In this document: piece by piece, positions 1 to 7,773 of the stretch
How positions within the stretch are numbered: the stretch's first letter is position 1
Layout: each line of letters opens with the position of its first letter
Assembly: GCA_958296045.1 (NCBI GenBank)
Contig: CATQHT010000002.1
Coordinates: 496,001-560,000 of the forward strand
From: Rhodothermales bacterium
Lineage (GTDB): Bacteria; Bacteroidota; Rhodothermia; Rhodothermales; Bin80
Direction of reading: 5' to 3'
Length of the DNA: 64,000 bases
Position numbers and translations under genes: made by a program
Notes under the pieces: generated by a model
Database searches by the model: none
What the model saw: the letters and a program-made list of their open reading frames with translations, nothing else
Told to the model about the DNA's origin: nothing

Positions 1-173
1 GCATCTGGCACGATATGGTAAGACACTACCTGATGACCAGCCTCTTGCACCAAAGAACGCATAACGCTACCGCTGCGATCGGTTCGCTCCGTCCTGGTAT
101 CACTCACGGTAAGGATCGCACAGCGCAGAGCGCTCAAAGCCGCCGCATTCTCCTTATGTTCGCGGACGCTCAT
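1..173 (-). CDS. moaB: MoaB/Mog-type molybdenum cofactor biosynthesis protein, N-terminal part only
   Basis: This gene is absent from the ORF track because it runs off the left edge. Read on the minus strand from the ATG at 173 it gives about 57 residues beginning MSVREHKENAAAL, then the strand CAILTVSDTRTERTDRSG and a helix ending GHQVVSYHIVPD. The TVSDTRTxxTDxSG stretch and the GHxVxxYxIVPD stretch are hallmarks of MoaB/MogA molybdopterin adenylyltransferase-fold proteins, which act in molybdenum cofactor assembly in the cytoplasm. Its ATG overlaps the yidD stop as ATGA, so the two are probably translationally coupled. MoaB, Mog or a CinA-like N-terminus cannot be separated from this fragment; MoaB is the best fit. 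Confidence 0.82.
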   Translation of the reverse strand, partial: MSVREHKENAAALSALRCAILTVSDTRTERTDRSGSVMRSLVQEAGHQVVSYHIVPD

Positions 174-445
174 GACGTGGCTGAATTGTCAGCCTCACGC
201 GGCTCGGAAAACCATCGTGGAGGGTCGTAGCCAACGCCGCCCCACGGGTTGCAGCGAATAAGGCGCCACCCTGCAAGGATGCACCCTCTGATCGCACCAT
301 AGCGTTTGCATGCCTCAACGGCATATTCGGAGCATGAGGGGAAGTAGCGGCAGGTCCCGGGCACGAGCGGCGACAAAAGCAGCTGATACGTGCGAATCAG
401 GACAATACAGACGCGCCGCGGGGCGCTTTTAATCCACGACACCAT
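170..445 (-). CDS. yidD: YidD-type membrane protein insertion efficiency factor
   Basis: Small protein of about 91 residues from the ATG at 445; the ORF-track start at 517 would run into hisI and adds an unrelated leader. It contains the YidD signature: an N-terminal amphipathic/hydrophobic segment (IRTYQLLLSPLVPGTCRYFP), then CSEYAVEA, then a helix leading to RCNPWGGVGYDPP. YidD proteins lie at the inner face of the membrane and assist YidC/Sec insertion of membrane proteins. The three family cysteines (TCR, SCS, RCN) are present. The gene is divergent from hisI and overlaps the downstream moaB start by four bases. Length and motifs are normal for the family. Confidence 0.93.
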   Translation of the reverse strand: MVSWIKSAPRRVCIVLIRTYQLLLSPLVPGTCRYFPSCSEYAVEACKRYGAIRGCILAGWRLIRCNPWGGVGYDPPRWFSEPREADNSATS

Positions 446-489
446 GCTGTTCTTACCGAGGCAGCGGCGCTTTGTTACGGAGGACGTCC

Positions 490-852
490 TTGCAATCACG
501 TAGCACACCCCATCCAATGGAGACCATCTTGGATCAGGTGACGTTTGACGGCAAAGGTCTGGTAGTAGCCGTTGTGCAGGACTTTCAGTCCCAGGAAGTG
601 CTCATGGTCGCCTACATGAATGCAGCCACGCTGCGCCAGACGCTGGAAACAGGCCTGATGACCTTCTGGAGCCGGCGCCGCCGGTGCGTCTGGATGAAGG
701 GTGCCACGAGCGGCAATCTGCAGCAGGTACAGAGCGTTCGCGTCGACTGTGACGGCGACGCGTTGCTTTTCGCTGTGAAGCAGTCGGGTGGGGCAGCCTG
801 TCACACCGGTGCGCGCTCCTGCTTTTTTCGCCAGCTCGACATCCAGCCATGA
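490..852 (+). CDS. hisI: Phosphoribosyl-AMP cyclohydrolase
   Basis: HisI opens the purine ring of phosphoribosyl-AMP in histidine biosynthesis, using zinc. Family motifs visible are WMKGATSGN, then DCDGDALLF, then ACHTGARSCFF, which carry the zinc/magnesium-binding Asp and Cys residues. The protein is monofunctional, with no HisE domain. The start is uncertain. A TTG at 490 has GGAGG six bases upstream, while the TTG at 472 and the ATG at 517 have no such site, so I prefer 490; the conserved core begins around METILDQVTF. The stop overlaps the start of the next gene as ATGA, suggesting a hisI-TPM-MATE transcript. No other his gene is nearby, so histidine genes are probably scattered. Confidence 0.92.
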   Translation: MQSRSTPHPMETILDQVTFDGKGLVVAVVQDFQSQEVLMVAYMNAATLRQTLETGLMTFWSRRRRCVWMKGATSGNLQQVQSVRVDCDGDALLFAVKQSGGAACHTGARSCFFRQLDIQP

Positions 853-1595
853 CACGCCTATTGGTTTTCGTACTTGGTGTAGCTGCCTGCCAAGCGCCAG
901 CGCTGCCATTTCCTGAGCCCGATTGGGTCGCAGATGGGGCCGACGTGCTCTCGAGCAATGAAGAGGCAGCACTGGTGGGCATGCTGATGGACCTGAATGA
1001 AGGGACCTTGGTGGAGATGGCCTGCGTCACCACCGACGATACCGGGGACCTGCTAACCTCCGCTTATGCGGAACAGCTGCTGTGGAGGTGGGAGGTCGGC
1101 ATGCCTGGAGTGTACAACGGCGTCGTAGTGGTGATTAATACGCGCGAAAGGGAAGTGCACTTGGCCGCAGGAGACGGCATGCGCTGGATCCTTACAGGAG
1201 AGGCAGAGGCTGCCGTGCTGGACAGCATGACGACGTACTTAGCAAATGCCCTTTACCGTCAGGGGCTGCAAGCGGGAATAGAGGGCATTGGCCGCCTCGT
1301 GGCAGATGTGGCTTGGGATGTGACCCACTTTAGTCTGGCCAGAATCCCTACAATCGGCGCTGAAGGCAGCATCGTGTCGTTTGATGCTGTCGTACAGAGG
1401 GTAAGCGGAGACACGGTGGTCGTCATGGATGACGACAGCGTCCATGCCAGTGTACTGCTGCTGCCGGGCACCACGCCCGCAGTGCTTGACGACCGGTGGG
1501 TGATCCACGGACGCGTGCAGCAACGTGATCCCCTGGAGTTGCAGCTGATGGGCCTCGAAGCAGAATCACTGGAATCTGCTCCAGGCCTCTTCTGA
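849..1595 (+). CDS. TPM-domain (YgcG-like) exported or lipoprotein
   Basis: Protein of 248 residues. The N-terminus MTRLLVFVLGVAACQ is a short signal with a lipobox-like VAAC, so it may be a lipoprotein. Residues about 25-155 match the TPM/YgcG domain: a start like PEPDWVADGADVLSSNEEAAL, a central VYNGVVVVINTREREVHLAAGDGMRWIL, and a closing helix with LANALYRQGLQAGIEGI. TPM domains are periplasmic or membrane-exposed modules whose function is poorly defined in bacteria, and some have phosphatase activity. The last 90 residues (beta-rich, with VVQRVSGDTVVVMDDDSV) are not recognised. It overlaps hisI by four bases and lies seven bases before the MATE gene. Confidence 0.75.
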   Translation: MTRLLVFVLGVAACQAPALPFPEPDWVADGADVLSSNEEAALVGMLMDLNEGTLVEMACVTTDDTGDLLTSAYAEQLLWRWEVGMPGVYNGVVVVINTREREVHLAAGDGMRWILTGEAEAAVLDSMTTYLANALYRQGLQAGIEGIGRLVADVAWDVTHFSLARIPTIGAEGSIVSFDAVVQRVSGDTVVVMDDDSVHASVLLLPGTTPAVLDDRWVIHGRVQQRDPLELQLMGLEAESLESAPGLF

Positions 1596-1602
1596 CAGGA
1601 TT

Positions 1603-3012
1603 ATGCCTGCGATGCCAGAGCCGGAGCAGGACGGACTGTGGGCCGAATTGGTGGCCGTGGTGCGCGGCGAGATGCGCGACTACACGCGTGGCAGCATGGC
1701 ACGCAACATCGTGCTGCTCGCGATCCCAATGGTGCTCGAGATGCTCATGCAGAGCGTCTTTGAGCTTGCCGATGCTTACTTCGTCGGGCAGCTGGGGCCA
1801 GCCGCACTGGGTGCCGTAGGGGCGGGCGCCTCGCTGATCATTATAGTCTTTGCCATCGGTTTCGGGCTCGCTATGAGCGTGACGGCGATGGTGGCGCGGC
1901 GCATCGGGGAAGGCAACAGCGAGGGGGCCTCGCAGGTAGCGATGCAGTCCATCATCGCAGTTGTGGCTGTCTCGATCCCGTTCGCGGTGCTGGGGGCGCT
2001 GTATGCGCCAGAGCTGTTGCGCCTGATCCAGGCACCGGAATCAGTGGTGGCCGCGGGTGCAGACTATACCGCTATCCTCTTCGGGACGAATATCGTCATC
2101 CTGCTGCTGTTTCTGATCAATGGCATCTTTCGCGGCGCTGGCGATGCAATGCTTGCGCTAAAGGCGCTGGCCCTGGCGAACATGCTGAACATTGCGCTGG
2201 ATCCGCTGCTCATATTCGGGTGGGGTCCGGTACCGGCTATGGGCGTGACGGGCGCTGCTATCGCGACATCGGTGGGACGCGGTATCGGCGTGACTTTTCA
2301 GCTGTACCTGCTCTTTGGCGGCAGCGGGCGCATTCGTCTCCATATGCGTCGCATGCGCGTGCTATGGCAGCTGATGCGTCGCTTTATCTCGCTTTCAGCC
2401 CCGGCGATGCTCCAGATGTTCATCGGCACAGCAAGTTGGATGTTGGTCTTTGCGTTTGTCGGCGTTTTCGGGGAGGCTGCAACGGCTGGCTATACCGTAG
2501 CTGTGCGCGTCGTGGTATTTGCCCTTCTGCCAGCCTGGGGCATGGGCAACGCGGCCGCTACGATGGTGGGCCAGAATCTGGGTGCCCAACAGCCGGCGCA
2601 GGCGGAGCGGGCGGTATGGGTCACCAGCTTCGCCAACATGGTATTTCTAGGCTCCGTGGCCCTGGTGATGCTCTTCTATTCGGAGCCGCTGGTGCTGGTG
2701 TTTTCCAGTGATCCTGCCGTGGTGGCGGTCGGCGCCTCGTGTCTCCGAATCGTTGCCTACTCGTACCCGCTCCTGGCCTTCGGAATGGTCATCACGCAGG
2801 CGTTCAATGGAGCGGGCGACATGTGGACCCCCACGTGGATAAACCTCATCTGCAGCTGGCTATTCCAGCTTCCGCTCGCCTGGGCACTGGCTTTTGCTGC
2901 GGATTGGGGAGTGGACGGTGTATTTGCTGCGATCACTGCAGGGCAGGCGATGCTGGCCGGAGCGGGGGTTCTGATCTTCAGGCGTGGCACCTGGAAGTCC
3001 AAAGTGGTGTAG
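1603..3012 (+). CDS. MATE family efflux transporter
   Basis: A 469-residue integral membrane protein with about twelve hydrophobic segments in two homologous halves. The first half shows LLAIPMVLEMLMQSVFELADAYFVGQLG followed by ALGAVGAGASL, and the second half starts LSAPAMLQMFIGTASWMLVF; both are characteristic of MATE exporters of the NorM/DinF type. These expel cationic drugs or metabolites in exchange for Na+ or H+. The stretch NGIFRGAGDA in half one is echoed by QAFNGAGDMWTP in half two, the usual internal symmetry. It follows the TPM gene with a seven-base gap, consistent with one operon. Substrate cannot be inferred from the sequence. Confidence 0.93.
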   Translation: MPAMPEPEQDGLWAELVAVVRGEMRDYTRGSMARNIVLLAIPMVLEMLMQSVFELADAYFVGQLGPAALGAVGAGASLIIIVFAIGFGLAMSVTAMVARRIGEGNSEGASQVAMQSIIAVVAVSIPFAVLGALYAPELLRLIQAPESVVAAGADYTAILFGTNIVILLLFLINGIFRGAGDAMLALKALALANMLNIALDPLLIFGWGPVPAMGVTGAAIATSVGRGIGVTFQLYLLFGGSGRIRLHMRRMRVLWQLMRRFISLSAPAMLQMFIGTASWMLVFAFVGVFGEAATAGYTVAVRVVVFALLPAWGMGNAAATMVGQNLGAQQPAQAERAVWVTSFANMVFLGSVALVMLFYSEPLVLVFSSDPAVVAVGASCLRIVAYSYPLLAFGMVITQAFNGAGDMWTPTWINLICSWLFQLPLAWALAFAADWGVDGVFAAITAGQAMLAGAGVLIFRRGTWKSKVV

Positions 3013-3087
3013 GCAGACCATTGCGACCGGTAGCACAAGTCCACGGTCCTGAGCACGGGCCCAGGTTGTGCGCTTCCCTTAAGAATT

Positions 3088-3104
3088 GTACCTTTCAAAG
3101 GTAC
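3088..3104. promoter_or_regulatory. Perfect 17-bp palindrome upstream of the GH5 gene
   Basis: GTACCTTTCAAAGGTAC is a perfect inverted repeat around a central C, ending 23 bases before the ATG of the secreted glycoside hydrolase. Its size and position fit a dimeric repressor operator, but it could also be a small hairpin in the 5' leader. No regulator gene lies next to it, so the operator reading is inference. Confidence 0.35.
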
Positions 3105-3127
3105 CGTAACCTTACCTGTGGGACCTC

Positions 3128-5764
3128 ATGAAGAAACTTGGCTCCAGAACCTCGACATTGTTTTTGATGGTTGCGACCTTGGTGGGCAGTCAGGCGGCCC
3201 ATGCCCAAGGTGTAGCAACGTACCGCGTGATTTTTGATGCTACCTGGAGCTCACAGACGCATCCGCAGGATTTTCCGCCCAACCCACACTTTTCCGGGCT
3301 CATCGGGGCCGTACATAACACCCAAGTAACGTTCTGGGAAACGGGTAGTCTTGCTTCGCAGGGGATTAAGAATATGGCAGAGCTTGGCAGCAAGACCGCG
3401 CTTAGGTCGGAAGTAAACCAAGCGATTTCGGACGGCCACGCCTACAAAATCGTCGACGAGGGTGGGATCGGCAACTCGCCCGGCGTCCGGTCCTTTGAGA
3501 TTGAGCTCGACCCCTTCTGGCCGCTTGTCACGGTAACGAGTATGCTCGCGCCAAGCCCTGACTGGTTTGTCGGTACGCGCGGTCTGGCACTCCTGCAGGA
3601 CGGTTACTGGCTAGATACGCTGGAGGTGGAAGCGTTTGTCTACGATGCAGGAACGGACAGCGGCACCTCGTACACATCCCCAAATGATCCGACCAACCCG
3701 CCGGAAAACATCAGCCGCATAGAGATCGAGCCCTTTCTGGTGAGCGGCGCGGTAAGGCCTGTAGGTACATTCCGGTTCGAGCTGGTGCGCGTGGAACTCT
3801 CGAGTCGCGGATATTTCGGCTCGGACGGCGAAGAGATTCTGAATTCGTCCGGTGTGCCAACCCTGATCAAGGGGATTGGGCTCGGTGGCTGGTTCGTGCC
3901 CGAGGGCTACATGTTTCACATATCGACGCCGGGGCGCCCGGACGGGCCGACCGCGATTCGCGAGCAGATTGTGGACCTTATCGGCCAGACTGATGCGGAA
4001 GAGTTTTATCGCCTGTTTCGCGAGAACTTTGTTAACGAGAAAGATATCGAGGCCATCAGGGGATGGGGCTTCGATCACTTGCGGCTGCCGTTTCATTACC
4101 GCGACTATTACGATCCCGACTCCGACTCATTCGTGGAGGAAGGGTTTGACTTCCTGGATACTTTTCTGGACTGGTGCCGTACCCATGACATGCGCGTAAT
4201 TCTGGATATGCATGCGGCGCCCGGGGCGCAAAGTGACGGCGGTATCGCCGACAGCGATGGCGAGGCACGCCTATGGACGGAAAAGGAGAAGTATTGGCCG
4301 CAGGCGATCAAGATCTGGCGGGAGATTGCACGCCGTTACGCCCAGGATTCCCTCATCATCGGTTACGACTTCATCAATGAGCCGGTAACGCCGGACTCGG
4401 ATCCCAGGGTTGAGTCGTCCGACCTGCGTAAGCTGTACGAACAGATCATTGCGGCGGTGCGCCCCATTGATCCGAACCATCTGTTCTTTATCGAAGGCAA
4501 CTATTTCGCTACTACGTTCGGCGACCTGGAGCCCCACCTGGGCGAAAAGACGGTCTATACCTTCCACAAGTACTGGAACGGGATAGGGCAGAACTCCATC
4601 CAGTATCTCCTCGACCTGCGTGACCGGCAGGATACACCGCTCTGGTTGGGCGAGACTGGAGAGAATTCCAATCCGTGGTTTCACGCGGTGACGAAGCTTA
4701 TGGAGGACAATCAGATCGGCGTAAACTGGTGGACCCACAAGAAGCTTGAGACGACCACCAGTCCATTGTCAGCGCCGTTTGCGCCCGGATATGAGGACGT
4801 CATCCGATTCTGGAGGGGTGAAGGTGCCCGTCCCACGCAGGAGTATGCGCGGAATGCACTGTTCGCTATGGTGCGCTCTTTGCATATTGACTCATGCAGA
4901 GTAAACCGGGGGCTCCTTGAGTCTCTGACCAATCCCAGCTTCAGCACGGAGCGCATCCCGATGAAGCACCACATGATACCGGGTATTATTAGCGCCAGCG
5001 ATTACGACATTGGCGATCAGGGTGTCACCTATAACGACACGGACGTGATGGCGACTACCGGTTCTCCTGGTGGCGGCAACTCGGGCACCAAGTATCGCAA
5101 CGACGGCGTGGATATTGAGGTGGTAGCTGATACGGCAGGCAATGGGTACAGCGTTGGATGGACGAAGCGCTTGGAGTGGATGACGTACACGGTGGATGTG
5201 GCCGACTCTGCCGAATACGATATTGCCGTCCGGGTGGCCAGTGCCGTGGATGGCGGTGAATTCCGGTTGTTATTTGACGATCAGGTGCTGCCTCCAGGCG
5301 ACGTTGAGGTGGGCAACACTGGCGGCTGGCAGACCTGGGAGACCCGGATGCTTTCGGGAGTTATGCTGCCAAAGGGTGCACACATACTCAAAGTGCTGAT
5401 AACCGAGGGCGACATCAACATCAACACCATGCATTTTCGCAAGACCGGTACCACCGGCGTTGCAGAAGATGTCGCTTTGCCGAGAGCGCCGGAGCTGCGC
5501 GCGGTATACCCGAACCCGGTTCGTGACGTGATGCAGATCGAACTGTTCTCGACCTCGCTCACGCACTATGACATCACGTTATATGATGTGCTTGGGCGTC
5601 GTGTGCTAGAGCGCAGTCTGGAGGCGGCTGCTAAGGGCAGTCACACGTTTGAAGTGCAGCTCAATGGCATGGCGCCTGGCATGTACATGCTCCAGGTCGT
5701 GACGGAGTCGCCGCGCACGCGCGTACTTCACCAATTTTCGCGAGCGGTCATGGTGATGCGCTAA
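3128..5764 (+). CDS. Secreted Spondin_N-GH5-CBM6 protein with T9SS C-terminal sorting domain
   Basis: Protein of 878 residues with a signal peptide ending near SQAAHAQG. Residues about 28-225 match Spondin_N: a TWSSQTHPQDFPP start, HFSGLIGAVHN, then MLAPSPDWFVGT and YDAGTDSGTSY. Residues about 240-590 are a GH5 barrel, with LPFHYRDYYD, the general-acid motif YDFINEP near 412, HKYWNG, and the nucleophile motif WLGETGEN near 508. Residues about 640-785 resemble CBM6 (ISASDYD, VGWTKRLEWMTYTV, TGGWQTWET). The last 85 residues are a Por/T9SS sorting tail (VYPNPVRDVMQIEL, LYDVLGRRV, GMYMLQVV). It is therefore likely exported and anchored or released by the type IX system, where it hydrolyses a beta-glucan. 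The exact substrate is unknown. Confidence 0.93.
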   Translation: MKKLGSRTSTLFLMVATLVGSQAAHAQGVATYRVIFDATWSSQTHPQDFPPNPHFSGLIGAVHNTQVTFWETGSLASQGIKNMAELGSKTALRSEVNQAISDGHAYKIVDEGGIGNSPGVRSFEIELDPFWPLVTVTSMLAPSPDWFVGTRGLALLQDGYWLDTLEVEAFVYDAGTDSGTSYTSPNDPTNPPENISRIEIEPFLVSGAVRPVGTFRFELVRVELSSRGYFGSDGEEILNSSGVPTLIKGIGLGGWFVPEGYMFHISTPGRPDGPTAIREQIVDLIGQTDAEEFYRLFRENFVNEKDIEAIRGWGFDHLRLPFHYRDYYDPDSDSFVEEGFDFLDTFLDWCRTHDMRVILDMHAAPGAQSDGGIADSDGEARLWTEKEKYWPQAIKIWREIARRYAQDSLIIGYDFINEPVTPDSDPRVESSDLRKLYEQIIAAVRPIDPNHLFFIEGNYFATTFGDLEPHLGEKTVYTFHKYWNGIGQNSIQYLLDLRDRQDTPLWLGETGENSNPWFHAVTKLMEDNQIGVNWWTHKKLETTTSPLSAPFAPGYEDVIRFWRGEGARPTQEYARNALFAMVRSLHIDSCRVNRGLLESLTNPSFSTERIPMKHHMIPGIISASDYDIGDQGVTYNDTDVMATTGSPGGGNSGTKYRNDGVDIEVVADTAGNGYSVGWTKRLEWMTYTVDVADSAEYDIAVRVASAVDGGEFRLLFDDQVLPPGDVEVGNTGGWQTWETRMLSGVMLPKGAHILKVLITEGDININTMHFRKTGTTGVAEDVALPRAPELRAVYPNPVRDVMQIELFSTSLTHYDITLYDVLGRRVLERSLEAAAKGSHTFEVQLNGMAPGMYMLQVVTESPRTRVLHQFSRAVMVMR

Positions 5765-6764
5765 CGTGATGCCCGCAGGCGTCCGTCTGCAGGCGCGTGC
5801 GTATCCCGCTTCACCAACGGCACCTTTGATGCTGAATGCTTGTGGCTTGGCCAGCCGCTTTTCAGGCTGGCTGGAAAGTTCGCGGCGCCAGTGTAGGCGT
5901 ACGGTTGCTGCTTATCAGCTGCGGCGTTGTCTGCTGGTCTTAGCCAGATTGCTCACGAGGCGTTAGAAGCCTCCAGTATTCCACGGGCCTTATCGGTCAG
6001 TTACCAACAAGTGAGGACGATCTTTTCTAGAGCCCAATCGCTGCGGCTGGTGCGCAGGACATACCCTCCGAACGCCTGATCGGCCTATTCCCTTGCTTTT
6101 TCGTTTAAAGCGAGTTACCGCCGCCGACTCCGTTGGCAATGATTCGCCCCGGTGACCCGCCTGTGCCATTCGATGAGCGGCGGATTCAAGTAGCCTTTCA
6201 GCCAAGATTGTTGGCATCGTCCGCTCGCAGTGGCCGCGCTGATGTTGGAACGCCTCCTAGGGCTTCAGCTGCAGTCAGGCTTCGAATATCGACGCTCCGT
6301 GCGCGCTGCCTGTGTGTGCACGCCCTCCTTGTCGTTAGGTCATGACACGAATAGAGAAGGAACTGGTGCTGTCCTGTGCGCTCGAGACTTCGTGCTGAAC
6401 CAGGGCACGGACACCCAAGTGCGTGCTATGGCGGAACCGCCGCGTGCTTTAAAATGTCTAATTTCTAGAAGCGCTCCAGTGGGCAAGCAAAACGCCCAAT
6501 CAGAGTCCGCTGTCCGTCACTAGCAACGTTGCTCGAATTGTTGTGATCGTAACCCTTCTGGTCTTCGCAGCCGTGGGTCGAGTCTGTACGGCGACAGGGT
6601 TAAGGTAGCCTGGAACACTATGTTGTGCTGTTTCAACAAGGGCGACAACAGCCCCATCCGCCCCTTGCGAAGCCTAGTTTCAACCGTATGTTGACTCGCT
6701 TGCGCAGGAGGCCGACAAGAGCCACGCTGTCTCCTCTCTCTCCGCCATGTGTACCGTCTCCAGC
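5765..6764. other. About 1 kb with no supportable gene
   Basis: Between the GH5 gene and the amt pseudogene no frame gives a family motif, a signal peptide or a conserved-looking ORF. The short ORFs in the track here have noncoding-type composition. It probably represents fully decayed sequence. Confidence 0.5.
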
Positions 6765-7750
6765 AGGTAATCGCTCAAGCTGGCTTGGCTCTTATCACGG
6801 CGATGGCTGGCGCAGCCCGGGAACCCGTGGCACAGGATTGCGCATTTGTCGTCAACACCTTCTCGCTTCTGATTTAGGGCGCACTGGCCATGGGGATGTG
6901 AATCGGTCTCGCTGTGATGGAACCTGGATCAGTGCGCTACAAGATCAAAATGGTAATCTGCGTCAAGAGAATCGGATCTCACGCGATCGCGGGGCTCACC
7001 TACTATATCGTCAGCTGCAACTATGTGTACAACGATGTTGGCGGTGGTTTCATCGGGGCACTCGAATGCTTCTTCGGGCCCTGGGCCAACGAGGCAGCAC
7101 TGCTGAGCGGGACTGGGGACACTGCAGCGCTCGTTTTTGCAAACAACTACGCCGCTACGTAGGACGGGTTTTTTCCGATTGTGGTCGGAGCGACGACAGC
7201 CTCGCTTGTCTCCAGTGCGCTAGTCGAACGGATCTACCTCTGAGCCTTCACCGCTCCTCGCACGACCATCATATTCCCCATCGTGGGTGCCTGGAAAAGG
7301 GGCTGGGCCGCTCCCGCAGGAGCAAACGCGGTGGACTCCCGTTAGCGCAAGTTACGCAAGGGTGGTTCGGTGAAAATTATCGCGCCCTCCAACATCCCTG
7401 CGGTCACGGTTGCGGTGTTCGTCCCTTAGCTAGGGTAGTTCGGCTTCAACGGCGCTCTCGGCTGACCCTTTCCAGTGCCGCCGACGCGGTGGGGATGAGC
7501 AGGGTGAACCTCGATGTCAATCTGGCGGCCGTGGCCGGGATGGTCACCGTGATCTCCGTGTTGGGATCGATCCTGGAGCGCACAGATCTCTTTGCCATAC
7601 TGAATGGGGCCATCGCTGGGCTGGGGGTGATTACGGCTGGTCCGAGCATTGTCGGCGGTAAGTGGGCCATAGTGATCGGCGCGGTTAGTATGCTGATTTG
7701 TACAGTGGGACTAAAGATTCTGGAGCGCGCGCACATAGACGACGGACTTG
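6765..7750 (+). pseudogene. amt: Decayed ammonium transporter (Amt family)
   Basis: Reading across frames recovers an Amt protein: a signal-like LALITAMAGAA, then CAFVVNTFSLLI, a stop, GALAMGM, a stop, then IGLAVMEPGSVRYK, YNDVGGGFIGALECFF and EAALLSGTGDTAALVF. A stop follows, then FFPIVVGATTASLVSSALVERI, a stop, FPIVGAWKRG, SNIPAVTVAVF, FGFNGA, and after a frameshift LSSAADAVGMSRVNLDVNL, NGAIAGLGVITAG and LKILERAHIDD. Amt proteins are trimeric ammonium channels; TM order and loops match, but there are at least five in-frame stops and a frameshift near 7465. The C-terminal part stays open and runs in frame into the ATP-grasp gene, which produced the spurious 859-residue ORF at 6625-9204. Confidence 0.85.
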
Positions 7751-7773
7751 ATGCCAGCGTTGCCGCGTCGGGA

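Noticed and set aside
15-230. 71-residue plus ORF at the left edge
   Set aside because: It is the antisense shadow of the moaB start and the yidD end.
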